This document shows positions 8,001 to 18,764 of a stretch of DNA of 28,722 nt, one piece after another. This DNA is from GCA-002840305 sp964394905 (GTDB lineage: Bacteria; Patescibacteriota; Patescibacteriia; Patescibacteriales; UBA12465). The position numbers and the translations under genes are program-made. Below the pieces are notes generated by a model, which did no database searches, was not told where the DNA came from, and worked only from the letters and a program-made list of their open reading frames with translations. The stretch covers positions 1 through 28,722 of the forward strand of contig CAYMZF010000007.1 in assembly GCA_964394905.1 (NCBI GenBank), in the 5' to 3' direction. Each line of letters starts with the position of its first letter. Positions within the stretch are counted from its first letter, which is position 1.

Positions 8001-9131
8001 TTAAATAATAACCCCACCACCTAATACTTTGTTTTTATCATAAAAAACAGCACTTTGACCGGAGGTAATCGCCCGTTGTTTACGAGCAAATTTAACTTGA
8101 GCTATATTTTTTTTCTTATCATAATCAATCAGGCCGGTTACCGCCTTATGACGATAACGAATAACTATTTTCGCTTTTAAAGGAAATTTTAAAGATTTTA
8201 TATCCAGCCAATTAATATTTTTTACTTCCATTGTTTGATGATATAGTATTGGATCATTAAAATTTTTAACTACGTATAAAATATTATCTTTAGTATCAAA
8301 TTTGGCAGCATAATACGGACCGGTTCCGCCGACATCAATTCCGCGTCTTTGCCCGATAGTATAAAGAGACAAACCCTGATGTTGACCCAATATTTCTCCG
8401 GTTGACCATAACTTTATAACTCCGCTTTGTAATTTTAAATATTTTTTCAAAAAATCATTATGATGTTTACCGGGAATAAAACAAATTTCCTGGCTATCAC
8501 TTTTTTCCGCTATTAATAATCCGGCTCGTTTGGCGATTTGTCTAACCTTAGGTTTTTTAATTTTTCCTAAAGGTAAAAGTAAACGGCTTAATTGTTTTTG
8601 GTTTAAAGTATACAAAAAATATGATTGATCTTTATTTTTATCATAACCCCGAAACATTTCATAAACCGTTTCTTTATTTTTTTTTATTATTTTTTCTATC
8701 CGAGAATAATGACCGGTAGCAATATAATCAAAACCCAAAGACCGAGCGTATTCTATCAGTCCCCCAATCTTTACTTTTTTATTACAAATTACACAAGGAT
8801 TAGGTGTCCGACCTTGAGCGTATTCGTTCAAAAAATTATCAACCACTTCTTTTTTAAAAATTGAAGAAAAATTATAAGTATAAAAAGGAATACCTAAGCT
8901 TAAACAAACTTTTTTAGCATCCATTTGCGCTTGTAACGAACAACATTTATTCTCTACCGTATTTTTATAATTATCATCAACGGAATTATCTTTCCAAAAA
9001 TTCAAAAAAATTCCGCTAACTTGATAACCAGCATCAATTAAAAGTTTAGCCGCTACGGCCGAATCAACTCCACCGGATACTGCCACTAAGACTTTTTTTC
9101 TATTATTATTTTTCTTTACGATTGTTGTCAT
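8001..9131 (-). CDS. mnmA: tRNA-specific 2-thiouridylase MnmA
   Basis: MnmA adenylates and thiolates U34 of tRNA-Lys, -Glu and -Gln, using persulfide sulfur. The protein has 376 residues. The PP-loop is VAVSGGVDSAVAA (SGGVDS at 19-24). Catalytic Cys113 lies in TPNPCVICN and the second reactive Cys217 in SQEICFIPG. GHYSRIE, DQSYFLYTL and the C-terminal central and beta-barrel domains (YTIGQRRGIDVGGTGPYY, SGQSAVFYD) are all typical. A short Lys/Asn-rich N-terminal extension of about 12 residues precedes the usual start, so a slightly later start is possible, but no other ATG is available. It follows a glycosyltransferase gene by 2 bp and is the last gene of the glycan operon, an unexpected partner for a tRNA-modification enzyme. 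Confidence 0.96.
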   Translation of the reverse strand: MTTIVKKNNNRKKVLVAVSGGVDSAVAAKLLIDAGYQVSGIFLNFWKDNSVDDNYKNTVENKCCSLQAQMDAKKVCLSLGIPFYTYNFSSIFKKEVVDNFLNEYAQGRTPNPCVICNKKVKIGGLIEYARSLGFDYIATGHYSRIEKIIKKNKETVYEMFRGYDKNKDQSYFLYTLNQKQLSRLLLPLGKIKKPKVRQIAKRAGLLIAEKSDSQEICFIPGKHHNDFLKKYLKLQSGVIKLWSTGEILGQHQGLSLYTIGQRRGIDVGGTGPYYAAKFDTKDNILYVVKNFNDPILYHQTMEVKNINWLDIKSLKFPLKAKIVIRYRHKAVTGLIDYDKKKNIAQVKFARKQRAITSGQSAVFYDKNKVLGGGVII

Positions 9132-9133
9132 AA

Positions 9134-10279
9134 TTATTTTTGTAAACTTTCAAAAACTTCAATATATTTTTGTGCCGTTTCTTCCCAAGAAAAATGTTTT
9201 ACTCGTTCTTGTCCTGAAATTATCATTTTATTTCTCAAATTTTCATCAGTTATTACCATTTTTAAAGCAGTGGCTAAATCTTGAGGTTTGTCCGGGTTTA
9301 TTAAAATAGCGCTATCGCCTAATACTTCCGGCAAACTGGAAGTATTGCTGGAAATAACCGGTAAACCAAAATACATCGCTTCCAGCGGCGGAAAACCGAA
9401 ACCCTCATAAAAAGACGGATAAGCTAAAACCTTAGCTTGTTTATACAATAACGGTTTTACTTTATCGTCAACATAACCGATAAATCTAATATCATTTTTA
9501 TACTTAGAGGCTTGCCATTCTTTTTTTATACTCTTAGTCTTCCAGCCCCAAGCTCCAGCTAAAACTAATAAACAATTTATTCCGTTATCACGTAATAAAT
9601 TATAGGCTGAAATCAAGCCGGAAATATTTTTTCGCGGTTCAATAGTGCCAAAATATAAAATATAATCATTATTGATATTATATTTTTGAGCCAAATAATC
9701 AATTGATAAATCATTATTAATATTAGTATTTTCGTTTAAATCATTTAAATAACCCGGCAACCCCGGATAAATCACCGTCACTTTCTCCTCCGGTACTTTT
9801 AGTAATTCCACAATATCATTTTTTGTATTTTGAGAAACGGCTATAATTTTATCGTATTTTTTAATATTTTTTTTAATATCGATAACTTTATGCCATAAGT
9901 TTTTTCTAAAACTAAAAAATTCGGGATAACGCAAAAAAGATAAATCATGAATAGTAATGACGTTGTGGCTATTTTTTGAGAAAGAAGCGAAATTAATATG
10001 CGGTAAATAAAAAACATCTACCCCTCCGACAACTTTATCTAATTTTGGATAATTAAAAATCTTTTGTAAAAAATAATTAAAAAACTTATTAGGATAACGT
10101 TGTATTATCGTTTTAACGGAAAAATCGGGCCTTTTTACTTTTTTAAAGGAATTATAAAAAAAATAATAAACATTACGTTTATCGTTTTTTAATAAACTTT
10201 TTAATAAATAAAAAGTAAAATTGGCTACCCCGCTATAATTTTTATCTAATAATACTCGGATATCAATCCCTATTCTCAT
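9134..10279 (-). CDS. GT4-family glycosyltransferase (distal gene)
   Basis: This 381-residue GT-B retaining glycosyltransferase probably extends a lipid-linked or surface glycan. The N-terminal Rossmann domain starts MRIGIDIRVLLDKNYSGVANF. The C-terminal donor-binding domain shows FGTIEPRKNISGLISAY, then YPSFYEGFGFPPLEAM, the E-x7-E motif that binds the nucleotide-sugar, and GLPVISSNTSSLPEVLGD. This matches the Glycos_transf_1 / mannosyltransferase-like group. It has no membrane segment and probably acts at the inner face of the membrane. Its start overlaps the end of the preceding GT gene by 17 bp and mnmA starts 2 bp after it, so the genes are translationally packed. Sugar and linkage cannot be deduced. 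Confidence 0.9.
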   Translation of the reverse strand: MRIGIDIRVLLDKNYSGVANFTFYLLKSLLKNDKRNVYYFFYNSFKKVKRPDFSVKTIIQRYPNKFFNYFLQKIFNYPKLDKVVGGVDVFYLPHINFASFSKNSHNVITIHDLSFLRYPEFFSFRKNLWHKVIDIKKNIKKYDKIIAVSQNTKNDIVELLKVPEEKVTVIYPGLPGYLNDLNENTNINNDLSIDYLAQKYNINNDYILYFGTIEPRKNISGLISAYNLLRDNGINCLLVLAGAWGWKTKSIKKEWQASKYKNDIRFIGYVDDKVKPLLYKQAKVLAYPSFYEGFGFPPLEAMYFGLPVISSNTSSLPEVLGDSAILINPDKPQDLATALKMVITDENLRNKMIISGQERVKHFSWEETAQKYIEVFESLQK

Positions 10280-11399
10280 AATTTTTTTGATTAACGTCGG
10301 CGATAAACTTCTTTATATTAGTCTTAAAATTTTCTAAAGAAAATTTCTGAGCATGTTCTCTAATTTTTTGGCTATGCCAAATATTTTTATCATTCTTAAT
10401 ATCAGTATAAAACTTTTGTACAACCAAAGACATTGACTCTATGGTTTGATCATTAAAGAATAAACCGGTTTCGTTTTCTATTATCACATCCAAGGCTCCG
10501 CCTTTTTTGAAAGCAATAATCGGACGACCGGAAGCCATAGCTTCAACCTGAGAAATACCGAAATCTTCTTCTTGTGGATTTAAAAAAGCTAAACATTTAC
10601 TAAACAATTCCGCTTTATATTCATCGTTTACATGACCTAAAAATTCAATATTAGAACAATTTTTGGCTATTTTTTTTAAACGTTTCATGTCCACCCCATC
10701 ACCAAATATTTTCAGTTTATAATCCGGACCTAATTTTTTAAAAGTCTCAATAGCCAAATCAACCCGCTTGTAAGGAGCTAAACGACAACCGATTAAAAAA
10801 TAGTCACCCAATTCTTTAGCGATAAAAAATTTATCGGTTTCTACGGGCGGATAAATTATCGTTGAATCGCGACGATAATATTTTTTTATTCGAGCTTGAA
10901 CAGCATGAGAATTGGCGATAAAATAATCAACTCGATCCGCCGCTAAACGATCCCATAATCGAACTCGACTCAAAATATTAGAAGCAATTTTTTTTAAATA
11001 TTTATTATACTTTAAATCATTAATATATTGATGAGTATCACTCCATAAATATCTGGTCGGAGTATGACAATAACAAATATGAACGGTTTCCGGTAAAGTA
11101 ATGACACCTTTAGCAAAAGAACTGGTGTCCGAAATAACTAAATCGTATTTTCTTAAATCAAAAAATTCAACCGCCAAGGGCATAATCGGTAAATACCATT
11201 GATAAAAACGAACTCCACCCGGCATCCTTTGAATAATAGAAGCATCCACTTGACGGTTAGGATAACGGTGAGCAACATTTTTTTTATCATACAGCAAAGT
11301 ATAAATAGGAGCATCGGGAAACATTTGTGAAAAAACTTCCAATACTTTTTCCGCTCCCCCGTCTTGAGCTAAATGATCATGAATTAAAGCAACTTTCAT
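10263..11399 (-). CDS. GT4-family glycosyltransferase (proximal gene)
   Basis: This 378-residue GT-B enzyme begins MKVALIHDHLAQDGGAEKVLEVF, a glycine-rich acceptor-domain start. It contains CYCHTPTRYLWSD, characteristic of a group of GT4 enzymes often found beside undecaprenyl-phosphate sugar transferases. The C-terminal domain has FLIGCRLAPYKRVDLAIETF and NPQEEDFGISQVEAMASGRP, with E-x7-E as donor-binding motif. It probably adds the second or third sugar to the lipid-linked intermediate made by the adjacent transferase (inference from context). It begins 6 bp after that gene. Its last codons overlap the next GT gene. Confidence 0.9.
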   Translation of the reverse strand: MKVALIHDHLAQDGGAEKVLEVFSQMFPDAPIYTLLYDKKNVAHRYPNRQVDASIIQRMPGGVRFYQWYLPIMPLAVEFFDLRKYDLVISDTSSFAKGVITLPETVHICYCHTPTRYLWSDTHQYINDLKYNKYLKKIASNILSRVRLWDRLAADRVDYFIANSHAVQARIKKYYRRDSTIIYPPVETDKFFIAKELGDYFLIGCRLAPYKRVDLAIETFKKLGPDYKLKIFGDGVDMKRLKKIAKNCSNIEFLGHVNDEYKAELFSKCLAFLNPQEEDFGISQVEAMASGRPIIAFKKGGALDVIIENETGLFFNDQTIESMSLVVQKFYTDIKNDKNIWHSQKIREHAQKFSLENFKTNIKKFIADVNQKNYENRD

Positions 11400-11405
11400 A
11401 TATTT

Positions 11406-12845
11406 TTATTCGGCCTCGCGATGTTTAAAAACCGCAAAAGGAGTTCTAAATAAAATAGATAAATCTAATAGCATTGACCAATTTTCAATATAATAAATAT
11501 CTAATTTAACTTCTTCTTCAAATAATAAATCACTTCGTCCGGAAACTTGAGCTAATCCGGTAATACCGGGTTTGATAGTTAAAGTCTTTTTATGATGTTG
11601 TTCATACTTAGCTACTTCTTCCGGTAAATGCGGTCGAGGTCCGACCAAACTCATTCGTCCGATAAACACTAAAAATAATTCCGGTAATTCATCAATACTC
11701 CAACGTCTGATAAATCGTCCAATCCGAGTAACCCGAGGATCATCTTGAATTTTAACCAAGGGCCCATCTTTGCGTAAATTTCGATCCTGTAATTCATGAT
11801 AACGCATACTATCAACTCCCGGAATCATTGATCTAAATTTAAAATAATTAAAAGTTTTTCCTCCTTGACCAACTCGACAAACCGAAGTACCGTCATCTCG
11901 ACGAGAGAAAAAAATAGGACCATTAGAATCAATTTTAATTAAAATAGCGGTGATAATAATAAGCGGTGATAAAATTATAATAATAATACCGGAAACAATA
12001 ATATCAAAAATTCTTTTTGCTATTCTTCCCCAACCATCCAAAGTTGTTTTTTTAACTTCCACTATCGGAACACCGGCAATTTCGGTAACTTCGGTTTGCA
12101 AAACTTTGACTTCTAATAAATCGGCCACATATTTAAAAGTAATATGATATTCGTTGGCAAAATCATATAAACGAAGGGTTTCGGTTTTTATCAAGTTAGG
12201 ATCGCTTTGAATAATTTCATCAATTTGCCCTCCTTGATATTTATTTTTTTCATTAAAGTCGGCTATAAACTCAGCCACTTCTTTGGCGGTATCTAAAGAA
12301 AAATCACGCACTCGTTTCACTACTTTGTAACCGGAATATTTTTTACTAAAAAATTCTCTAATTAAATTATCTCCGGTTTTAGATGAACCGACTAAAATTA
12401 CATTTTTTATCCCGATACCATGGGCATATAAACTTTTTTTAATCCAATAAATAATGGTTCGGCCTAAACTTACATAAACAATAGACAAAAACCAAGCCAT
12501 TAAAACTATAAACCGAGAATCAAATAACTCTCTTTTAAAAAATATTAAAGCAACCACTAAAACAAAACCGGCTGAACAAGCTAAAAAAACACGATAAATT
12601 TCTTTACTAAGATGACGTTTTCTAGTTCGATATAAACTGGAAAAAGCAAAAATTATCACCCAAAAAAGAGCAATTAATAAAACCGCTCTAAAGTATTCTG
12701 TAAAAGGTAAATTAAAAATTATCGGACGAATACTTATAGTAAAATTAGAAAATCTGATAAAGTAAGCGGAGATACCGGCTAAAACCAATAAAATATAATC
12801 GAGAGGAACAAGAATTAAAGAAAAAAATAATTCCGTTTTTTTCAT
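11406..12845 (-). CDS. Polyprenyl-phosphate sugar-1-phosphate transferase (exopolysaccharide/O-antigen priming type)
   Basis: This initiating enzyme transfers a sugar-1-phosphate from a nucleotide-sugar to undecaprenyl phosphate. With the chosen start it has 479 residues: about four N-terminal membrane segments (roughly 5-145), a CoA-binding-3/Rossmann-like cytoplasmic part starting VILVGSSKTGDNL, a membrane re-entrant segment (IFDIIVSGIIIIILSPL), and a C-terminal catalytic domain. That domain shows KFRSMIPG, RRWSIDELPELFLV with the Asp-Glu pair, SLVGPRP and KPGITGLAQVSGRSD. An ATG at 12929 is in frame but lies inside the RNase P RNA, so I start at 12845, where MKKTELFFSLIL gives a normal membrane-protein N-terminus 30 nt after the RNA. 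First gene of the glycan operon. No Shine-Dalgarno. The sugar is not predictable. Confidence 0.92.
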   Translation of the reverse strand: MKKTELFFSLILVPLDYILLVLAGISAYFIRFSNFTISIRPIIFNLPFTEYFRAVLLIALFWVIIFAFSSLYRTRKRHLSKEIYRVFLACSAGFVLVVALIFFKRELFDSRFIVLMAWFLSIVYVSLGRTIIYWIKKSLYAHGIGIKNVILVGSSKTGDNLIREFFSKKYSGYKVVKRVRDFSLDTAKEVAEFIADFNEKNKYQGGQIDEIIQSDPNLIKTETLRLYDFANEYHITFKYVADLLEVKVLQTEVTEIAGVPIVEVKKTTLDGWGRIAKRIFDIIVSGIIIIILSPLIIITAILIKIDSNGPIFFSRRDDGTSVCRVGQGGKTFNYFKFRSMIPGVDSMRYHELQDRNLRKDGPLVKIQDDPRVTRIGRFIRRWSIDELPELFLVFIGRMSLVGPRPHLPEEVAKYEQHHKKTLTIKPGITGLAQVSGRSDLLFEEEVKLDIYYIENWSMLLDLSILFRTPFAVFKHREAE

Positions 12846-12874
12846 AAATATACTTAATATTCTTAATTTTAAAA

Positions 12875-13254
12875 TTAAACCAAAAAATAAGCCGGATTCT
12901 GTCCAAGGCCGAAACCTCTGGATGGTCATTTATCTAGGCCGACTATTACTAGCCGGCTCGTGCGAGCCACTTTTCGTCATACCCGAAGGCATGGTTTGCT
13001 CTTGCTCTCTGACAGGGTTTACCAAGCACCTTTGTCACCAAAGGACTAGAATCATAGCTATAAATAACATTGATTCACTTTTCACCTTTCCCTCGGAAAA
13101 CCGAGGTAGTATTGTCTCTGTGGCACTTTCCCTGTTTAATTAATCGCTCAATTAAACGGTGGACGTTATCCACTGTCAACTATTGAGAGTCCGGACTTTC
13201 CTCTATATAGACCAATAAATTAGCCTTTATAGTAACCATCTAATTTAGTTTAAT
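12875..13254 (-). ncRNA. rnpB: RNase P RNA (bacterial type A-like)
   Basis: This is the catalytic RNA that matures tRNA 5' ends. On the minus strand the universal GAGGAAAGTCC lies at 13193-13203 and ACAGAATCCGGCTTA at 12888-12902, with GGCCTAGATAAATGACC between. P1 can form from TTAAACTAAA near 13244-13253 with TTTGGTTTAA at 12875-12884. P2 is GATGGTTA (13233-13240) with TGACCATC (12921-12928). P18 is an 8-bp stem capped by GTAA (12938-12957). The P15 region is a short hairpin CATGCC-TTCG-GGTATG (12978-12993), with no space for P16/P17. The ends are inferred from P1 pairing and a -10-like TACGAT at 13261-13266. The whole 12930-13317 interval is explained by this RNA and its promoter region. 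The sugar-transferase gene begins 30 nt downstream. Confidence 0.93.
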
Positions 13255-13260
13255 AAGACT

Positions 13261-13266
13261 ATCGTA
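13261..13266 (-). promoter_or_regulatory. Possible -10 element of rnpB
   Basis: TACGAT on the minus strand lies 6-7 nt before the 5' end deduced from P1 pairing (about 13254). No convincing -35 stands 16-18 nt upstream; TTGTTG occurs at a 14-nt spacing. No clear terminator separates rnpB from the gene upstream, so read-through is also possible. Confidence 0.3.
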
Positions 13267-13317
13267 AAACATTAATTTAACAACAATCTTACTTGGATAA
13301 TACCAAAGAAAGGTCTT

Positions 13318-17484
<4,167 letters not shown>

Positions 17485-17533
17485 AGACCGAAAATTAATT
17501 TATATTTAAATCATGGCTTTAGCCAATCCTTTT

Positions 17534-18499
17534 TTATTGTCTATAATAATAATCCCAATCAGCCTGACTAATTACCGGTAATTCATATTTTTCTGATGTA
17601 TAATTATTAAAAATATCAATAACTAAATACCGAGTAAAAATATCAATCTCACCACTGGTTACTAATTTTTCAAACAATTTATAGATTTCGGTATTCTGAT
17701 CATTTTCTAAAAAAGACGCCAAAATAAAAACACATAATCGTCTTACCGTAAAAGTAGCGTCTGACCGACGTAAAATATTTTCTAACAAACCGACTAAAAT
17801 TGTTTGATCAAGATCACTTTTAGACATATTAGCCCCAACAATTCTTAAAGTTTCAGCTACAATCACCATTTCGTTTTCATTTTTTAAAATACTTAAATAG
17901 AAATCATTATTATCACTGTCTAATAAAGATAAATTGTGTAAAGTCGCAATTTTATCAGTCGTAGAATATAAATTGTTCATATAAATATTTTTAAAATAAT
18001 TAGCGTTACTGTCTTGATTCAAATAATCTTTAAAATAGAAAATAATATTTTTTTTAATTTCCAAATTACCGCCGTCAGTCGTTAAATAAGTGTTAATAGC
18101 GGTTATAAATTTAGAATCAGCCGGTAATTGAGCCATTGATAAAATTTTCATAATTTCAATTCGCCAATTTAAATTCTCATTTTCATTAAAAACTATAGTT
18201 GATAATTTATTAAAAAATTTAGATTGATTAATAACCGCCAAAATACTGGATCGATAAATTGTTTTTTCTAAATAACACTCTTCGTGACAATAAGGTTGTT
18301 CATATACTAAAACCGCCAAACGATTTAAAGCGATAGTGGCCTCCAATGTTTTAGGCCAAACTCTCCACCAAGAACCGTATAAACTTAAAAATAAAAAAAT
18401 GATAAAGATAAGTGTCGCAATTATTGAAGAAAAAATAATAATCATTTTTTTGGAAAAAAATTTTTTTATGTTTTCAAAAAAATCTTTAAAATTTTTCAT
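17534..18499 (-). CDS. Membrane-anchored helical protein of unknown function
   Basis: A 321-residue protein I do not recognise. The first 18 residues are Lys/Phe-rich (cytoplasmic), followed by one strong membrane segment at about 19-40 (IIIFSSIIATLIFIIFLFLSL), so it is a single-pass protein with the C-terminal part outside. The extracytoplasmic part is predicted mostly alpha-helical, with recurring helix-turn units that could be a HEAT-like solenoid (for example WRIEIMKILSMAQLP and FTVRRLCVFILASFLEN), but no domain signature is convincing. Two close Cys (YCHEECYLE, near residue 75) could form a disulfide. The next gene, encoding the large secreted NlpC-LTD-LamG protein, starts 49 bp downstream, so the two probably form one operon, perhaps anchor and partner (inference). 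The gene lies behind a leader with strong inverted repeats. Confidence 0.75.
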   Translation of the reverse strand: MKNFKDFFENIKKFFSKKMIIIFSSIIATLIFIIFLFLSLYGSWWRVWPKTLEATIALNRLAVLVYEQPYCHEECYLEKTIYRSSILAVINQSKFFNKLSTIVFNENENLNWRIEIMKILSMAQLPADSKFITAINTYLTTDGGNLEIKKNIIFYFKDYLNQDSNANYFKNIYMNNLYSTTDKIATLHNLSLLDSDNNDFYLSILKNENEMVIVAETLRIVGANMSKSDLDQTILVGLLENILRRSDATFTVRRLCVFILASFLENDQNTEIYKLFEKLVTSGEIDIFTRYLVIDIFNNYTSEKYELPVISQADWDYYYRQ

Positions 18500-18526
18500 A
18501 AATTCAATTTAATTAAAAAATCGTCT

Positions 18527-18607
18527 TTCGGCGTAATTATTTAAATAATTCTATCATCTTAATCTAATAAGAATTTAGACAATTAAACTAATAATAATTA
18601 CGCCGAA
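18527..18607 (-). promoter_or_regulatory. Candidate structured 5' leader (15-bp inverted repeat) of the surface-protein operon
   Basis: TTCGGCGTAATTATT (18527-18541) is the exact reverse complement of 18593-18607, with a 51-nt AT-rich spacer. On the minus strand the 3' arm is followed by AGACGATTTTTT, 20-30 nt before the ATG at 18499. Inside the spacer, AATTCT..AGAATT and TCTAA..TTAGA can form smaller alternative stems. A weak promoter-like pair (TTGGAT 18636-18641, TATAAC 18612-18617, 18-nt spacer) would start transcription at about the 5' arm. The repeat is a fact; the leader role is inference. Confidence 0.4.
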
Positions 18608-18675
18608 TATAGTTATAAGGTTAAGAGACTTTTTGATCCAAAAAGTGCCAAACCTTTTTAACTTTAGACTATATT
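18606..18675. repeat. Compound nested palindrome in an intergenic region
   Basis: Three stems nest inside one another: AATATAGT (18606-18613) with ACTATATT (18668-18675), AAGGTT (18617-18622) with AACCTT (18651-18656), and ACTTTTTG (18628-18635) with CAAAAAGT (18639-18646). That makes 22 bp in all, separated by internal loops. It lies between the terminator after the GH3 gene and the inverted-repeat leader. The 18500-18764 interval contains no ORF that I can support. Confidence 0.6.
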
Positions 18676-18707
18676 AAAAAAGACGAGCTAACGTCATGAC
18701 AATAACA

Positions 18708-18728
18708 AAAGAGCCTTAACGGCTCTTT
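18708..18728 (-). terminator. Terminator of the asnS - DUF5652-like - GH3 operon
   Basis: AAAGAGCC (18708-18715) pairs with GGCTCTTT (18721-18728) around a 5-nt loop, 36 bp after the GH3 stop. On the minus strand the stem runs into TTTTGTTATTG, a short U tract. Confidence 0.65.
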
Positions 18729-18764
18729 AAATTATTTTTAAATTTAATATAAAAAAAGAAAAGA

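Noticed and set aside
12846..12929. N-terminal extension of the sugar transferase from an ATG at 12929
   Set aside because: The ATG and most of the extension lie inside the RNase P RNA; the ATG at 12845 gives a normal membrane-protein N-terminus.
12922..13143. Plus-strand 73-codon ORF
   Set aside because: It is antisense to conserved rnpB helices and has no coding features; it is a by-product of RNA sequence.
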